DNA from: Sisyra terminalis
Taxonomy: Eukaryota > Arthropoda > Insecta > Neuroptera > Sisyridae
Direction of reading: 5' to 3'
Assembly: GCA_958496175.1 (NCBI GenBank)
Contig: OY292277.1
Span: 54,447,050 to 54,511,049, forward strand
DNA: 64,000 bases
This document shows positions 10,535 through 23,600 of this stretch, one piece after another. Numbering within the stretch: the stretch's first letter is position 1; the number at the start of each line of letters is the position of its first letter. The position numbers and the translations under genes are program-made. The notes beneath the pieces are model-generated. The model made no database searches. It was given only the letters and a program-made list of their open reading frames with translations, and was not told where the DNA came from.

Positions 10535-13500
10535 ATGTCGAAATGGGGCAAAACACATACAGACTCGGGCATATTACGGAAAAACGACGGTCCAGAGAAG
10601 ACAGAAGACTTATTAGTGTTCGGTTACGCTTGCAAATTGTTCAGGGACGATGAAAAAGCTTTGGAAATAGATCAGGGAAAGCATTTAATTCCGTGGATGG
10701 GCGATGATACTTTGAAAATAGACAGGTTAATGACAATTTTTTCACATAACAAATAGATAGATCATATACATAATCTATGTAACAACATATATAGTTAAAA
10801 CCAATGATTTGGATTTTATATATAAAAGTTTATTCCATGTATTGACGGAAACTGATTTCGGCTGCTGGCCAGTGGACTACTTTATTCATTTGCTTAGATT
10901 TCAACAGATATGTGCAATTAAAATGTTCCAATGAGAAATCGTCTGAAGACTGTTTATAATTGGGTCCATCACGGGTGGTACGTATGCAAGCACGAGTTGT
11001 TTTGAAGAAACCGAGAGAGATTGCCACTTCCAGACAACTCAGCTCTCATTAGTTTACAGTTCTGTTCACTCATTAGTCAGGTTTTTTTTAAATAATAAGT
11101 TGATCTAAGAACGCGCTCAAATTGCCAAATGTCTGGAGGAAATCGTGCACCTGGTGCATGTTTTGTCTTTGTACGTTTGCAAGTCTCGTGGATGACTGTC
11201 GTGGTTCTTAGATTAAAAGTTAGCAAGCTTGTGTTGATAAGTCTTTCGGTCGGGATGCGGACGTTTCTAATGGTACAATCTGACGCAGATATGATGGCCG
11301 GGGAGCTTTGGCTGATCTGTCGCAGTATGAGGCCACCTCGAAGGGATATGATTCGGCTCGTTGGTCAGGTCTTACCGATGCCGAACAACGTGTCGAGCAA
11401 TTGTGCGACCATGAACGATATCGAGCTTTACGCACCAACGAAGACGAAGAGCAAATGTATCGAGGTAACACGTCTTCATCTCCATCACCTCCACGTCCAA
11501 TAACCACTTGCTTGATTTCAGAGGAAGAACTAAAACGCTTACATCAACTCAATAATGAGAAAAACTACGGCCAGGTCTCCTACAGCTACGATTCCTCCAA
11601 ACCGGAAGAATCTCCGGATGATAAACCAACACCGCCTGAACCTGAAGACGACGAACCATTTGTTCCACCGCCAGACTTGGATCTACCAATCAACATGACA
11701 ATTGTAAATCGTCTATCCTCGCTTATATTCAACTAATATTTTCATTTCGATTCTTTTTTAGCCCAAAACCGTCAAACAAAATGCTCGAATTGAAAAAACT
11801 GCCCTCTTCATAAGTCAACAAGGTGCCCAAATGGAAATTTTGATTAAAGCAAAACAAGCCGGCAATCCACAGTTTGATTTTTTATTATTAGACAGTCCAC
11901 TATATCGATATTATCGTCACATTTTAATGGCAATCAAAACTGGACGGTTTCGTAGAATTGAACCGGAAAAGCCTCCAGGTTGGTTTCTACTAATAATTGT
12001 TGGAAGTCTCCAAACTTTACAATATTCATTTTTTTTTAGAGCCTCAAGAGGTTGAGGATAACGAACACTATTTACATCCTAGTCTAGCACCGGTTCCAAC
12101 TCGAGTTGAAGCTGTAAGATTGAAATATATCAAATTAATGTATTTTACGGTTTTTTTTTTCGTTCTTTTAAAGGCTCCATCGATACCAAATATAACGTAT
12201 AAGCCATCGGCTGATTGTGCCTACACAATGTTAGTCAGTAAGATAAAAGGAAAAAACCCAAATAACGTAGAAGAGGTACAGGATGTGGCAAAAACTTCCC
12301 AAACGGTGGACGTGTCAGCGACGTCTCAAACAACTCCAGCCACGTCATCTTCGACGCCTTACAACTTCCCTCCGAATTCCACGTATATTTATAATTACAC
12401 TACCGGAAAATACGAACCGGCACCACCGCCTGTTGTCTATGTTTCGAACAGTTATGAACAACCAAGATCGACCGATACAAATCAAATGCATGCCTTCCAA
12501 CCACCTCCAAGTCAATTAATCGTAAAAGATGCAGTTTTGTATCACAACGAGAATAATGCAATCAATGTGCCAGAACCGGCTAAACCGGTGAAAGAAAAGC
12601 CTAAACCTTTGTTGCCGATAGCTCAGTATAGTAGCGGGTCGGATTCGGAAAGTGAAGCCGACAATGAAGAGAATGAGTCGCAGGTTATTATAAATCGTCC
12701 AACGTATGAAGTTCCTCCATCCGATGTGCAATTAATCATTGATAAAATGGCCAGTTATGTCGCACGAAATGGACGCGATTTTGAAAGTATCGTTCGTTCC
12801 AATGGTGATCCACGATTTGTTTTCTTAGACCCGAATCACATATATAATGCGTATTATAAACATAAATTGAAAATGTACGGTGGCATTGTGGATGAGCCAA
12901 AAGAGAAAGTGGAAAATTCGAATGAGAATGTTGAAGAAGTTGCAATGGATAATTCTACGGAGGAACAGAAGGCTAGTTTGAAGTTGGAGAAAAGTAAAAA
13001 AATTGTAACTCCAGTGAGTTTTTCAATTAAGAAACCTAAGGAACCAGAACCAGTTACGATTGAACGTAGTGCGTTACCTGTGGAGGAAAGTTCTGACGAA
13101 AGTGATACGAATGAAATCAATAAAGGCGATAGTGGTGGTGGGAAGAATGTGGAAGTGACTCCAGTACCTGAATCGGCTGAAGAATCTCGAGTCGTTGATG
13201 ACGCGGCCAAAGACAATAAGAGTTGTAACAATGATGAGACTGTCGAGACGAAAGAGGGGAAAGTTATTGAGATTGAAGACTCGGTACAAGAACTGATTGA
13301 TCTAACGGACGATTCTGAAGAAAAACGAGACGCTAGACGAGGTATTTTTCTATTTAGTTGTCTGAAGAAATTTCGAAATAATTTGATTTTAAATGTTTTT
13401 AGCTGAGGATAAGATTAAGGACAAATTAGCAGCGGCCGCGCGAGAAAAACTTTTACTGTGTCGAAACAGAGAGTTGCAGATTGAGCGAAAGCGTCGAGCT

Positions 13501-14055
13501 GCCATGTTTCTCAGTAAGATTAAGTCGGACGACGTGTTGCCGCTGAACGGAAACACCAGTGAACCCCAATCGCGAATGGAAGACGCGCCACCAATTCATT
13601 CGGCTGAGGAGGACGATTTGATGAAACGTATTTGTGATCTGGACACCGAGGTGACGGAGGCGAATGGGCGACATAGTGAGAAACGTAGTCGCAGTCATCG
13701 ATCACCCGACCATCATCGCCGACACATTTCAAGAAAAAAGCGGAAAAAGAGAAGTTCCAGCTCGGAATCGTCGCAAAAACACCGCAATTCTAAACATCGA
13801 TCATCCGAACGTAAACATTCGAAAAAAAAGCACCGATCACGATCGAGATCACGATCGCATCGATCGCGATCATCACGATCTAGCTCGCATCGATCGTCGC
13901 GAAGTCGCAACGATTCGGATCGATATAGGCGAAGAGATCGTTCGCGTGATTCGCATCGAAAAAGTGCCGAAAAATTAAAGTTGAAAAGCGTTGATGAAAA
14001 CGTCCACGCTACTAGTAATAGTCCAAAGTCCATTGAAACTATTGAAAATCCATAG
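10535..14055 (+). CDS. su(w[a]): Suppressor of white-apricot / SFSWAP splicing regulator
   Basis: Seven coding exons: 10535-10725, 11289-11464, 11522-11703, 11762-11978, 12040-12113, 12174-13341 and 13403-14055. Phases agree throughout, giving 886 residues. The N-terminal DRY_EERY/SWAP domain is clear: [25 protein letters not shown], then [14 protein letters not shown] across the first junction. SURP module 1 is at about residues 188-243 ([21 protein letters not shown]). SURP module 2 is at about 465-516 ([29 protein letters not shown]). The C-terminus (about 770-860) is an Arg-Ser domain. The protein is a nuclear alternative-splicing regulator; in Drosophila it represses splicing of its own first introns. 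Intron 1 here is long (563 bp) and the other five are 57-61 bp. AATAAA signals follow at 14205 and 14354. Confidence 0.96.
10830..11045 (-). CDS. Antisense open exon inside su(w[a]) intron 1, unidentified
   Basis: On the minus strand a frame is open from about 11045 to a TAA at 10832-10830, roughly 70 codons, ending ...[15 protein letters not shown]. The stop overlaps an AATAAA (10834-10829). The composition is protein-like ([14 protein letters not shown]) and unlike the AT-rich surroundings. There is no in-frame ATG near its start, so it would have to be a terminal exon or a fragment of a retrocopy. I do not recognise the family. A chance frame is possible. Confidence 0.35.
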   Translation of the reverse strand, partial: ELSCLEVAISLGFFKTTRACIRTTRDGPNYKQSSDDFSLEHFNCTYLLKSKQMNKVVHWPAAEISFRQYME

Positions 14056-15585
14056 TTGTATATATTTTTATTTTGAGTTTTATAGGTTTTGATGTTTGAA
14101 ATTTGCAATTGTTAGTTTTTCTTTTTGTTGATATATTAAGGAGGATTTGATTAAATTAAGTATACAAGGTTCACTAGAATTATTTCTATAATGCCTTAAT
14201 GATTAATAAAAAAATTACTAGTACTTATATGAGAAAATGGAATCGAAAATGCAGTGTACGTTGCATTTTAATTATACACGCATTTTTTTATTTGTTTATT
14301 GATTTCTTGTATTATAACGATTTGCAATAATCATATTTTGTGTATTTATACTGAATAAAAATTTGATTTTTTACAGAGGTTTTTGGTTCATTTGAGAACT
14401 TGTAACCCTTAAATTTTTTTCATGTGCGAAAGTTATGGTCATTTTAATCATAGAGTATTAGGGCTATAACGTTGAAATTTAGACAGGTGTATTCTATGAA
14501 TCGTATACAATAGTACAAAGAAAATATGATCATCTCTGAAATAGGATTATTATTATTTATTTTGGCCAAATCAACAATTCATGAATTATGTGGTTTTCAA
14601 GTTAGAAGAAATTTATTTTTATCCTTATCTAACTTTTCTGGTACAGTTTAGGGATAATTTTTTTCCAACTACTTTTTAACTTAAGGGATTATTTTTATTA
14701 ATCCCCTTCAATCTATGTATTCATAATTTTTTTGGCTACAAGGGGAAAACTTGGTACTTGGTATGACTTTTTCAACATAAATAGTCGAAAATATATAAAC
14801 ACATTGATTTCCGCGAAATATCATATGCAATTGATCTCGAATGAAAAGAATTTCGGAAATCTAACATTTTTACACCAATTTTGCATATATTTCGGATGAT
14901 TTGTTTTAGATATATATTTGTTTCAGATATATCGATAATTAGTCTCAAACAATTGTAGGATGTAATCGATGTAAATGGGTCCTAAAATTTTGTTGGAATC
15001 GTGAATGAAAATTTTGAATAGGTAGAGCTGTAATTTATTGTAGTTACTGCTACTCACGTTAGCTACTGTTTCTGATTGTAAAAGAGAAATAAGAAAAATA
15101 AAACGCTAGTAATAGAAAAAAAATATCGGAAAAGTTAAAAAAAATCATTGTAAACTAGAAGTATTTCTATTGACTTTCAAAACTGTTAGTATAACTATCA
15201 AAAAGCATACAATAATTAGGTAAAAGCCGTACATTTTTGTTAGCGACGCACGACAAGATTGCAAGAATTACTAAAATCCACACCCTGGACTTATTTTTTA
15301 AAATATTCAATACATTTCACGGCAATGTTTTATAGTTCTTTATGAAAAAAATCGCTACCTGTCTATGTCACCTCCAAAAATACCAGTTTTAAGCCCTGTC
15401 TCACTTTCTCCAGCCCCTAAATAGCTAACAAGGACTCAGTTGAAAAGAGCATTTGTGCGACGCACAGTAATATAGGTAGGTTGAAATATAATTTGTCTAA
15501 AACATTTTTCATTCACCAAATTTCAAATCAGTTTCAATGAAGTTAATGTGCTCAAATATGAGTTTTTCACTATTATTCTACTCAG
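14056..15585. other. 3' flank of su(w[a]) and AT-rich spacer
   Basis: Two AATAAA signals (14205-14210, 14354-14359) mark likely 3' ends of su(w[a]). Beyond them the sequence is AT-rich without a supported gene. Confidence 0.5.
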
Positions 15586-15861
15586 GTGTTACTTAAACAA
15601 GTTGAAATCGTACCAATCTTATATAATGTTAGAAAAAAGTTTATCTCGTATATTAGCCACGATAACGTTCCTATCATCACTAATCTCTGCTTTAGCCACT
15701 TTTTATTATCAAAACCAATCAATAAAATAGTGAAGAAATACGAGACCATCAAAAAAATCTGTGAATTAAGTATTTCAAAACCAAAAGTCCAAGAAACCGT
15801 AAATGTGAAAATGGCTGTGAAAAAATTGGGATTAAAACCAGATACTTCGAGACAGGAATAA
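15586..15861 (+). CDS. Possible terminal exon, hypothetical
   Basis: A frame of 91 codons begins exactly after a plausible acceptor (TTCTACTCAG at 15585) and ends at a stop at 15859-15861. Its C-terminus is Lys-rich (KPKVQETVNVKMAVKKLG). An AATAAA follows near 15998. The first codon is GTG, so it would need an upstream exon, which was not found. No domain is recognised. Confidence 0.25.
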   Translation: MLLKQVEIVPILYNVRKKFISYISHDNVPIITNLCFSHFLLSKPINKIVKKYETIKKICELSISKPKVQETVNVKMAVKKLGLKPDTSRQE

Positions 15862-17660
15862 GTATGTATATAATTTCATTTCCAAATTTGTTTCATATAT
15901 AAAAGAATTGGTGTGAAGAAGGCAAAATTATAGTTAATTGCAGACATTTCTAAGTACTTATGTATAATCAATATGTACTAATTTTTTTTCGCTCTTAATA
16001 AAATGGGAGCAGCTCTTGTCGTAATTTGACCGGAACTAAAATTAAAATGGCGTTACTTTTATTTGAACGCATATAGAACATTCCAATTCTTATTTAATGC
16101 TTATATAATATTTGTGAATAAAAAAAAATCCAATTAAACTCTATTCAAAAATTCAAATTACAAGTCAATTCGAAATAAGGTCTGCTGTCATAAAAGAAAA
16201 AAAACTAAAGATTATGAAACGATGAGTTTAAATTGAGAGACGTAAATAATCTAATTAAGATTTGTCTAGTCCTTTTTTTGTAAAAAAAAATAAATCCATT
16301 TTCTGAATAATTAATTAATTGGTTGCTTAATTGATTAACAAGTTTTGATAATGACGACAAATTAGAATTAAACGAAACAAAAGAAAATCAATCACGCCAT
16401 CTTGTTTGGCTTATACTACAAGGCAATTGTATTTTATTAAATGTAATGGAATGTTACACATTGTTTCGAAATAATTTACGTATAAGAAGAAATAAATCAA
16501 AAGCGTAAATATGGTTATTGATTATCTTTATTTCAAAATGAAATACGTAAAATAATTTGTCACTTGCAACCACAACACTTGATTTTGTCTTTAGTATAAT
16601 AACCAAGTTGTTTTTATTATATACGAAGTTTGATCGTCGACATTACTATGAAAATGAACGTAGCCGGACCGCATTCCGTTCTCTACCAAGCTTCACCGAT
16701 GGGTAGTCAGTCGGACGGCCAGCCGGTTGTAGGATCAAATGAGAATGTGCAGAAACACGACGCACTATAGACATCTGTTCCTACTCCCCGAATATCTCCC
16801 CAGTACAACACTCATCATACAGTTGGACATTAGTTTATATCGGGAAGAAGAGAATAATACATATAACACATTATATAGCGTCGACTAAAGACCGACCATT
16901 TTAAAATATTTCGCCAAGAACCAACGCCATTGAGATTCTCTACAAAAATGGCCCTGCCATCATGTTTAGACTGCAAATCTCTTCTACATACCGAAAATGC
17001 GAACGCATTAGTGAATAACATAGTGGAATTCGATTAGATATGATTTTTTTGGAAGACATTGTGCACATAACTAACTCCCATGTAAATCCATTCTATCCTC
17101 ATTTTCTTTAGGTAAGATATGCACTATCCTATTATAAACTCATTGTATTAAGTAAGACCTAAATATTATTAGTGCATAGTATGCCTACGTGACATTTTCT
17201 CCAATATGATAAGATATGACGCCTGAAATCAATAGGCACAATAAAATTCTCTTCCCCAAAAAAAAAGTGATATATATAACAAAGAAAAATGCGTTCCAAA
17301 TAAAAAAATGTCACTATCAATTAATTAATGCGTAAAAGTCGCCTGAATTCATCAACAAAAAAAAAGACCATTCTCTTATATGTTCTAATCGTTACACTTC
17401 AAACTCTAGCGATGAAATAAATTCTTAAAAGACACTCCGCCATTTTGTACCTCCATCCTTGCTTACTTCAATTTTGAATAATAAAATTCCCAATGTTAAA
17501 GACCAGAAATTTTGTACTAAGCATACAAAAATAACTTTTTTCCTTTTTTTTTTTTAGCGAGAGAAAAACTTGAAAATGTTATCCACAAAAGGTATATATA
17601 TATACACATTTTTCAAGAATCATTAACTGAATCAATTATTAACTATAATATATCTATAAA
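15862..17660. other. Spacer before the zinc-finger gene, with a short ORF
   Basis: AT-rich spacer. A GC-richer island at 16640-16830 contains a 40-codon frame (separate entry). A strong acceptor (long T tract then TAG) ends near 17557 and is followed by about 34 nt and a GTATAT donor-like site, perhaps a small non-coding exon of the gene that starts at 17661. Confidence 0.35.
16648..16770 (+). CDS. Short ORF (40 codons), hypothetical
   Basis: ATG at 16648 (second ATG at 16654) to TAG at 16768-16770. The product starts MKMNVAGPHSVLYQASP and is Gly/Ser/Gln/Val-rich. Codon use and base composition stand out from the AT-rich flanks. It could be a small peptide, a uORF or 5' exon of the zinc-finger gene, or chance. 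A donor-like GTAGGA lies inside at about 16728. Confidence 0.25.
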   Translation: MKMNVAGPHSVLYQASPMGSQSDGQPVVGSNENVQKHDAL

Positions 17661-20600
17661 ATGTTCGTAGACGTGGACTCGGAGGGTGATGTTAGCCTCG
17701 AAGAGTATAACCGAAAGTTTGCTAGCATGCAAAAGTATATACCGTTTCTGCTGCGAATGATGGACCATTTGAAAGATAATCAAGAGAAGCAGGCGCAATT
17801 AGAAAAAATCAAGTCCCTATATAATATTGTAACAAATACGAAAAAAAGGTACGAGAAAAATATCAAGGTAATTACTTTGCAAGCGCTTAACTATTGTAGT
17901 GCATTGAAACAAGAATTCTATTAAAAATTATTGGCTGTTACTTGTCACGTATTTTCATTGCTTATCAGCAATTGAGTCATTCTATAAATAATTTAGTTGA
18001 TTCATTTGGTAAGAAGGTCACTTGACTTTTAAAATTTTTATCTAAGAAATTATGACGTCATATAGTGTGATCGAAATAATAGCTATTACGATAATCATCG
18101 ATGACCCCTCTCCCACGTGTTGCTACGACAGCAGCTGATAATATGTATTTGTTACTATAAATCATTGGGCTCTCGTAATACTATAAGGAAAAAGGGCAAC
18201 GACTAAAGGGGCAATCCACTAAAAGTGACTTAAAGTGGTTTAGTAACTTTTAGCTATTTAAACTTTGATGAATAATACTTTTAGGATTTCTTTACAATAA
18301 ATTAAAATTTATGTCAACATAAGAGGGCAATTTTGGATTTTACATTTAAAAGACTTATATACGTACAATAATATAATCAAGTTTTGAGATTTAATGTAGG
18401 AGAGCATGTTACTGTTACATATTTACTATTATTTTAATCATATACATTGATATAACATTATCCTGTGATTTCACGACTGTAATTACTGCCGCTTTCCACT
18501 ATCGAGTCCTTACTCACTGTATGACGTCATTATCATTGCCCTTAAGTGTGGCCTGAAGAGTTTAAGTGAGGCCTAAAATGTTTGCACTACAATAGATTGG
18601 AAAGTACTGTAGAGTAGTTGGTTAATATGCATATTATGTGACCGGTCAAAATAGAACATTTTTTTTAATATTGAGCTTGCGTTATATTATTATAAAAGAA
18701 AGTAAAGCATAAATATGACGTGTTCTGTTTTGTCTGTGTTCTGTTGTGTCTTATAATTGAACATAATACATTCAATTCGTTGAACTCTAGGCTCAAATAC
18801 GACACTCTAAAAAAATGTGAAGATGGACTTAAGAATCTTTACCACAAAATTGAAAAGGTATAAAAGCGTTTATATATTTTCAACGACTCCCATACTAACG
18901 CTGTTTGCTTTTCAGGTCAATTTCTTCCCCAATTCGCCGGTCACATCGCTAGTCAAAGACGTAAACGTTCCTATTCGTAGAAAAAGTGAGACCAAATCAA
19001 CACCGGCCAGCCCCAGTCCGCCGAGCAGTCCAGCACCATGTTTTCCACAAAAACCAATTTTAATACCTACCGAGCGTAAAATGTCGCCGATGAGCTATGA
19101 AAAATTAAAAGCACGAACCGACATAGACCATCGGTTCAAGCCACCACCGAAAGCCGACGAAGAACTTATGGCGTTTCAGGGTGAAATCAAGCCGAAGTTG
19201 TCGAAACCTTCGTTGATAACACCGCGGCCGGTTGATCCACCGTTATCAAAAAAAGACCTTGAAAATTTATTCTCCGATTCGCCGCCGGCGGCGTTAAACA
19301 CCGAAGAAAAAGAACTGGACGAGCTTGAACAGCTGCGCATAAAACTCGTTCAAGAAATCGAACAACAAGACCAAGACGACAGTAACTCGACTGATAAATC
19401 AGAAAAAAATCGAAATCCAAAGAAAGAAATCAAAATTTTCGGCGATTGTGATATCGATGAAAGAGTTCGTACATATGACAAATCCGTATCAAAACACATA
19501 CCCGAGACCAAAAAAATCCAACTAGAGCCATCCAATTTTAATAGTCATAACGAACCAATTTCCCCCGATAGTTTTTCAAGCGATTCAATGGAATTACCAA
19601 TGCCTAAATTAACGGAAGAAAATAAATTTGTGAGACTCGCTGACAAATATCAGAGGAAACCCAGATCGATTTCTACCGATAATGAAGTCGACATATCCGT
19701 TCATATTACCGAATATATTCCAACAGGTCGCGGTTTGACGTCACGGGAACTTGAAAGATTTGGCGCATCGGGAAATTTACCTCCGGTGTTGCACTCGCCA
19801 ACACCACCAGCCCATGAAAATCGGCCTCCGGAAAATCGCCTCTTTGACAGTTGGTCGTATGAAAATCGCTCTCATGAAAACCGATCGCAATGGAATTCAC
19901 CAATGGAATGGAATTCAAGTCCTATTTCCCCACCGATAAAACCACCATTTGCTTCACCTCCACGAATGACAAGCTCCCAAGGATTAGCTTCCGGATATAA
20001 TTCACCATATAATACTTATGAACAAAGATGCCCCCCTGTTCCCTCTACAGATCAAATGAACGATCCTTATAATTGTTATAGAAATGTAAATAGAAATTTT
20101 CAACCTCCAGACCCATACAAAGCAAGTACAAACAATGATTTTATCAATAGAAATCGGAAAATGCCTATTTTAATGCCGCAAAATCAGTCGCCAATGCACT
20201 CGAATTTCATTAGGCCATCATATAATGAAGGCCAAAGATCTCCAGGATTTAATAAATTTCAGCAGAATAATGTGTACAATGCGACAATTGGACCAACAGT
20301 AGCACCAAGACCGTCATATGGGACAAATTTAATAACAATTTCTAGTTCAATTCCGCCTTTGCCGGCACCTCCTTTACCACCTGCTGGATTATTGCGAATG
20401 GACTATCGAACTTCGACGAAAAATTCAAATGATTTTAGACAATTAACTGAAGTGAAGCTAGCTTTATCAACGCCTTATCGTGCAAAACCTCCTTCAGCAC
20501 AACAACCGTTACCTAGTCATAGTATATCGGAAAACCTACGTCCGATAGCACGTGATATAAAAGTTGAAACCAGTCGCGATCCACGACGAAGAAATCTCGA

Positions 20601-23600
20601 CGATGTTTCCGACAATGATCCTCGAAAACATTCGTTTGAAAAGCGTGTACAAAAACCGGACAAAAAATTCGGTGGATACGATCCCCGGACTATTCCAAAG
20701 AAGCCTCCCACCAGCAGTGGTAAGGTCGTCGAGTCAGTCTCCAGCACAAAGACGACCTCGTTGCAAAACTTTAAAATTCCTAAAATTAAAAAATCCGAAC
20801 CCGATCCAGTTCCGGAAGAAGAAAAAATTGTCGAAGTGGAACCACCACCTCCAGTGGTTACGTTACTCAAAACTGAGCCAAAAACTAAAACTTCAGACAG
20901 TACACAAAATCCTGAAATTAGTAGCAATACTGATGAGTCGATAAACGAAACTCGTTCCACGGTTAAGGTGGACGAGAAAGAAGCTGTTATTAATAACTTT
21001 TTGCAAAATATCGTGAAAGCTGGTGAAGTTGGAACAATTATTTCGGCACTGGGAAAACTTGGTGAAACGTTGAGTGTGAAAAAAATGAAACGTCTCCAAC
21101 AGCTGCTGAAGTCTGATTCGGATAGCGAAGATGAGGGTGAGGAGATCAAAGACAAGTCTAAGGACAAAACTAAAGCGAAAACTTCATCGAAAGTGGCTGA
21201 AGAAAGTGATGAAGGAAAAGATGTGGAAGAACCGGTGGTTGTGGCATCTACGTCTAAAAAGCCGAAACCACGAAGCAAAAAGACCGAAGTTGTAGAAATT
21301 GAGGAGGAAAAGAAGAAGCCGAAACGTCGTAGTGATTTGGAAATGTTGCAAGATGATATTCGTGATATGTTTATCTGTAAAGGCGTTTTGACAGCCACTG
21401 GACATCGAATGTGTCGAATTTTAAAAGAAAACCAAGACACGGTGAAAACCACCCCTGAAAATAGTCCGTCTGAAACTTCCAAGAAAAAATCGAAGAGCGT
21501 AACTCCTGAAGAAATTTTACCATTGCTACCGAAAACTCGATTACGTCGTTCATCCTCCATATCATCATCAATTTCGTCATCAAGCACGGAAAGTTCCAAC
21601 CGAAGACCATCACGAGTGCCTCGTGTGCTGCTCGACAAAACCGATATGACAAAAATAAATGTCGAACCCGAACCAGTCATTAGCAAACCATTACCTAGAA
21701 CACGTAAGCGAAACACAACTCCGGCCAAGGTGGCCAAAACTTTGGAGAAACCCAAGGAAAATTTGGAGAAGCCTACGGAGAATTTGGAGAAATCTAAGGA
21801 AAATTCAGAGAAACCCAAGAAAGTTTTGAGTAAATCAAAGGAACTGGTAGAAGAATCCAAGGAAGTTTTGGAAAAACCGAAAGACATTTTGAATAAATCA
21901 AAAGAAATTGTGGAAGAGGCCAAAACAATCTTGGAACCATCTCCAGAAATTTTGGATAAACGAATCGAAAGTTTGTTATATCGCACCTTTTTAAATCGCA
22001 ACAAAAAAATTCTCCCTCAAATTCGTACAACCAAGCGAATAATTTTAAAAGCGAAACTAGTGGATGTTACGAAACGCTTGCACAAAACTGTTCCGCAAGG
22101 TGAGTTGAATTCACTATTTCCTAGTGATTCAGTCGCCGATGACGAAGAGGCTTTGAAAACGGAACGAAACTTACGGGAGAAGAAAAAGAAAATTAATTAT
22201 AGTGAAAATAATGAAAAGGTTGACCAATTGATTTCCAAGTTAGAGAAGAAAAACGACGTGGTCGAGAAGATGGAATTAGAGACTGAAGTTGTGCCTGAAG
22301 TTAAGACTGCCGAAGAAAAAGATATACATGATAAAAGTTATTTTTATGAAGGACACAAGAAGTATTCGTGTCAGTTGTGTCCGTTTTTTGGGAAAATGAT
22401 TGTGCATCATTACAAAGTGTCGCACGATGAAGTGCTTATTTCTCGACTTGCCCAAGAAAATGCCGATCGAGTGATCAAGGAATCGATTGAAAGAGACTAT
22501 GCTAACATGGAGTTGGAAGAATTTGTTACGATTGAAAATCGACGCAAACGTTTCTCGAGTTTTTGTTGCATTTTTTGTAATTTCACGATTGAATTTGATT
22601 TCACCGAAATTTTCTACGATCATATCTCAAGTCACACGGGAGAAGATCGTTTCAGGTGCCAAAAATGTTCGTTTACAACCACCACACGATCGGCACTCCG
22701 CGCGCATTACTCCTACAATCATCCGAAAGTGAAAGTCACCGTGGCCGATGAAAGCTATTGCATATATCCGGCATGTCGTAATGTTGCCATTATTTTCGGC
22801 TATTTGTGTAGTGAATGCAACTATGTACAAATTCATCGAAAGAATTTGGAAAAACATGTGGAAAAATATCATCCTGGTAAGGATGTCGCCGTTTACACGA
22901 TTAATATGTCCAGTGTGAAAACAGTTGTGGCTGATAAGAAAGTTAGTAAAGTCGTAATTGAAGAGGTACCGGTTGAAAAAGAAAAAGTCTATTCCTTGCG
23001 AGAAAAAACGTTGGTGGTTGAACCGCCAAAGGATGTGGAACCGGTTAAAACTGTTGAACCAATTCCTGAAATTACTTCAGCTGTACAAGATGCCTGCAAA
23101 ACGGATGTGAAAGACCCGATCGAAACTAAAGAAGATATCGAGGAAGAAGTGCCAACGAAAAAATCATCAGAAGTTAATTTTTTGGCTTTTGTTTGTGAGG
23201 AACCCACTGAAAACGTACCTGTCGAAACAAATGTCGAAGAATTTTTAACAGCCGCCGAAAAAATTCCAACCGACATGCTCGATTATTCGAAATCCAAATT
23301 TGAATCATTCCTAGAGGCGTTGAACACCAAATTGTACACGCCCGATTCGCCAAGTGATGCCGAACCATCTGCATTGGCTATTCCGGAAGTCAATCACCTG
23401 GAAGTGGGTGCATCGTCGCAACATTCTGCTGTGCTTGAGCATATTTCGGAGGACTTGAAAAAAATTAAGAACCACGTGGAGCCGATTAAAGAAATGTGTC
23501 GACCGGTTGAAGACGGGGGTAAATTAAACGACAAACAATTGATGAAAGATGACGCATTGATTCCCCAAGACGTATACTCGATTTTCCAAAATATACGCAG

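Noticed and set aside
20517..22004. 495-codon open frame on the minus strand
   Set aside because: It is the complement of zinc-finger exon 3. Its Ser/Phe/Gly-rich product mirrors Lys/Glu/Ser codons of the sense strand, and no splice sites or domain support it.
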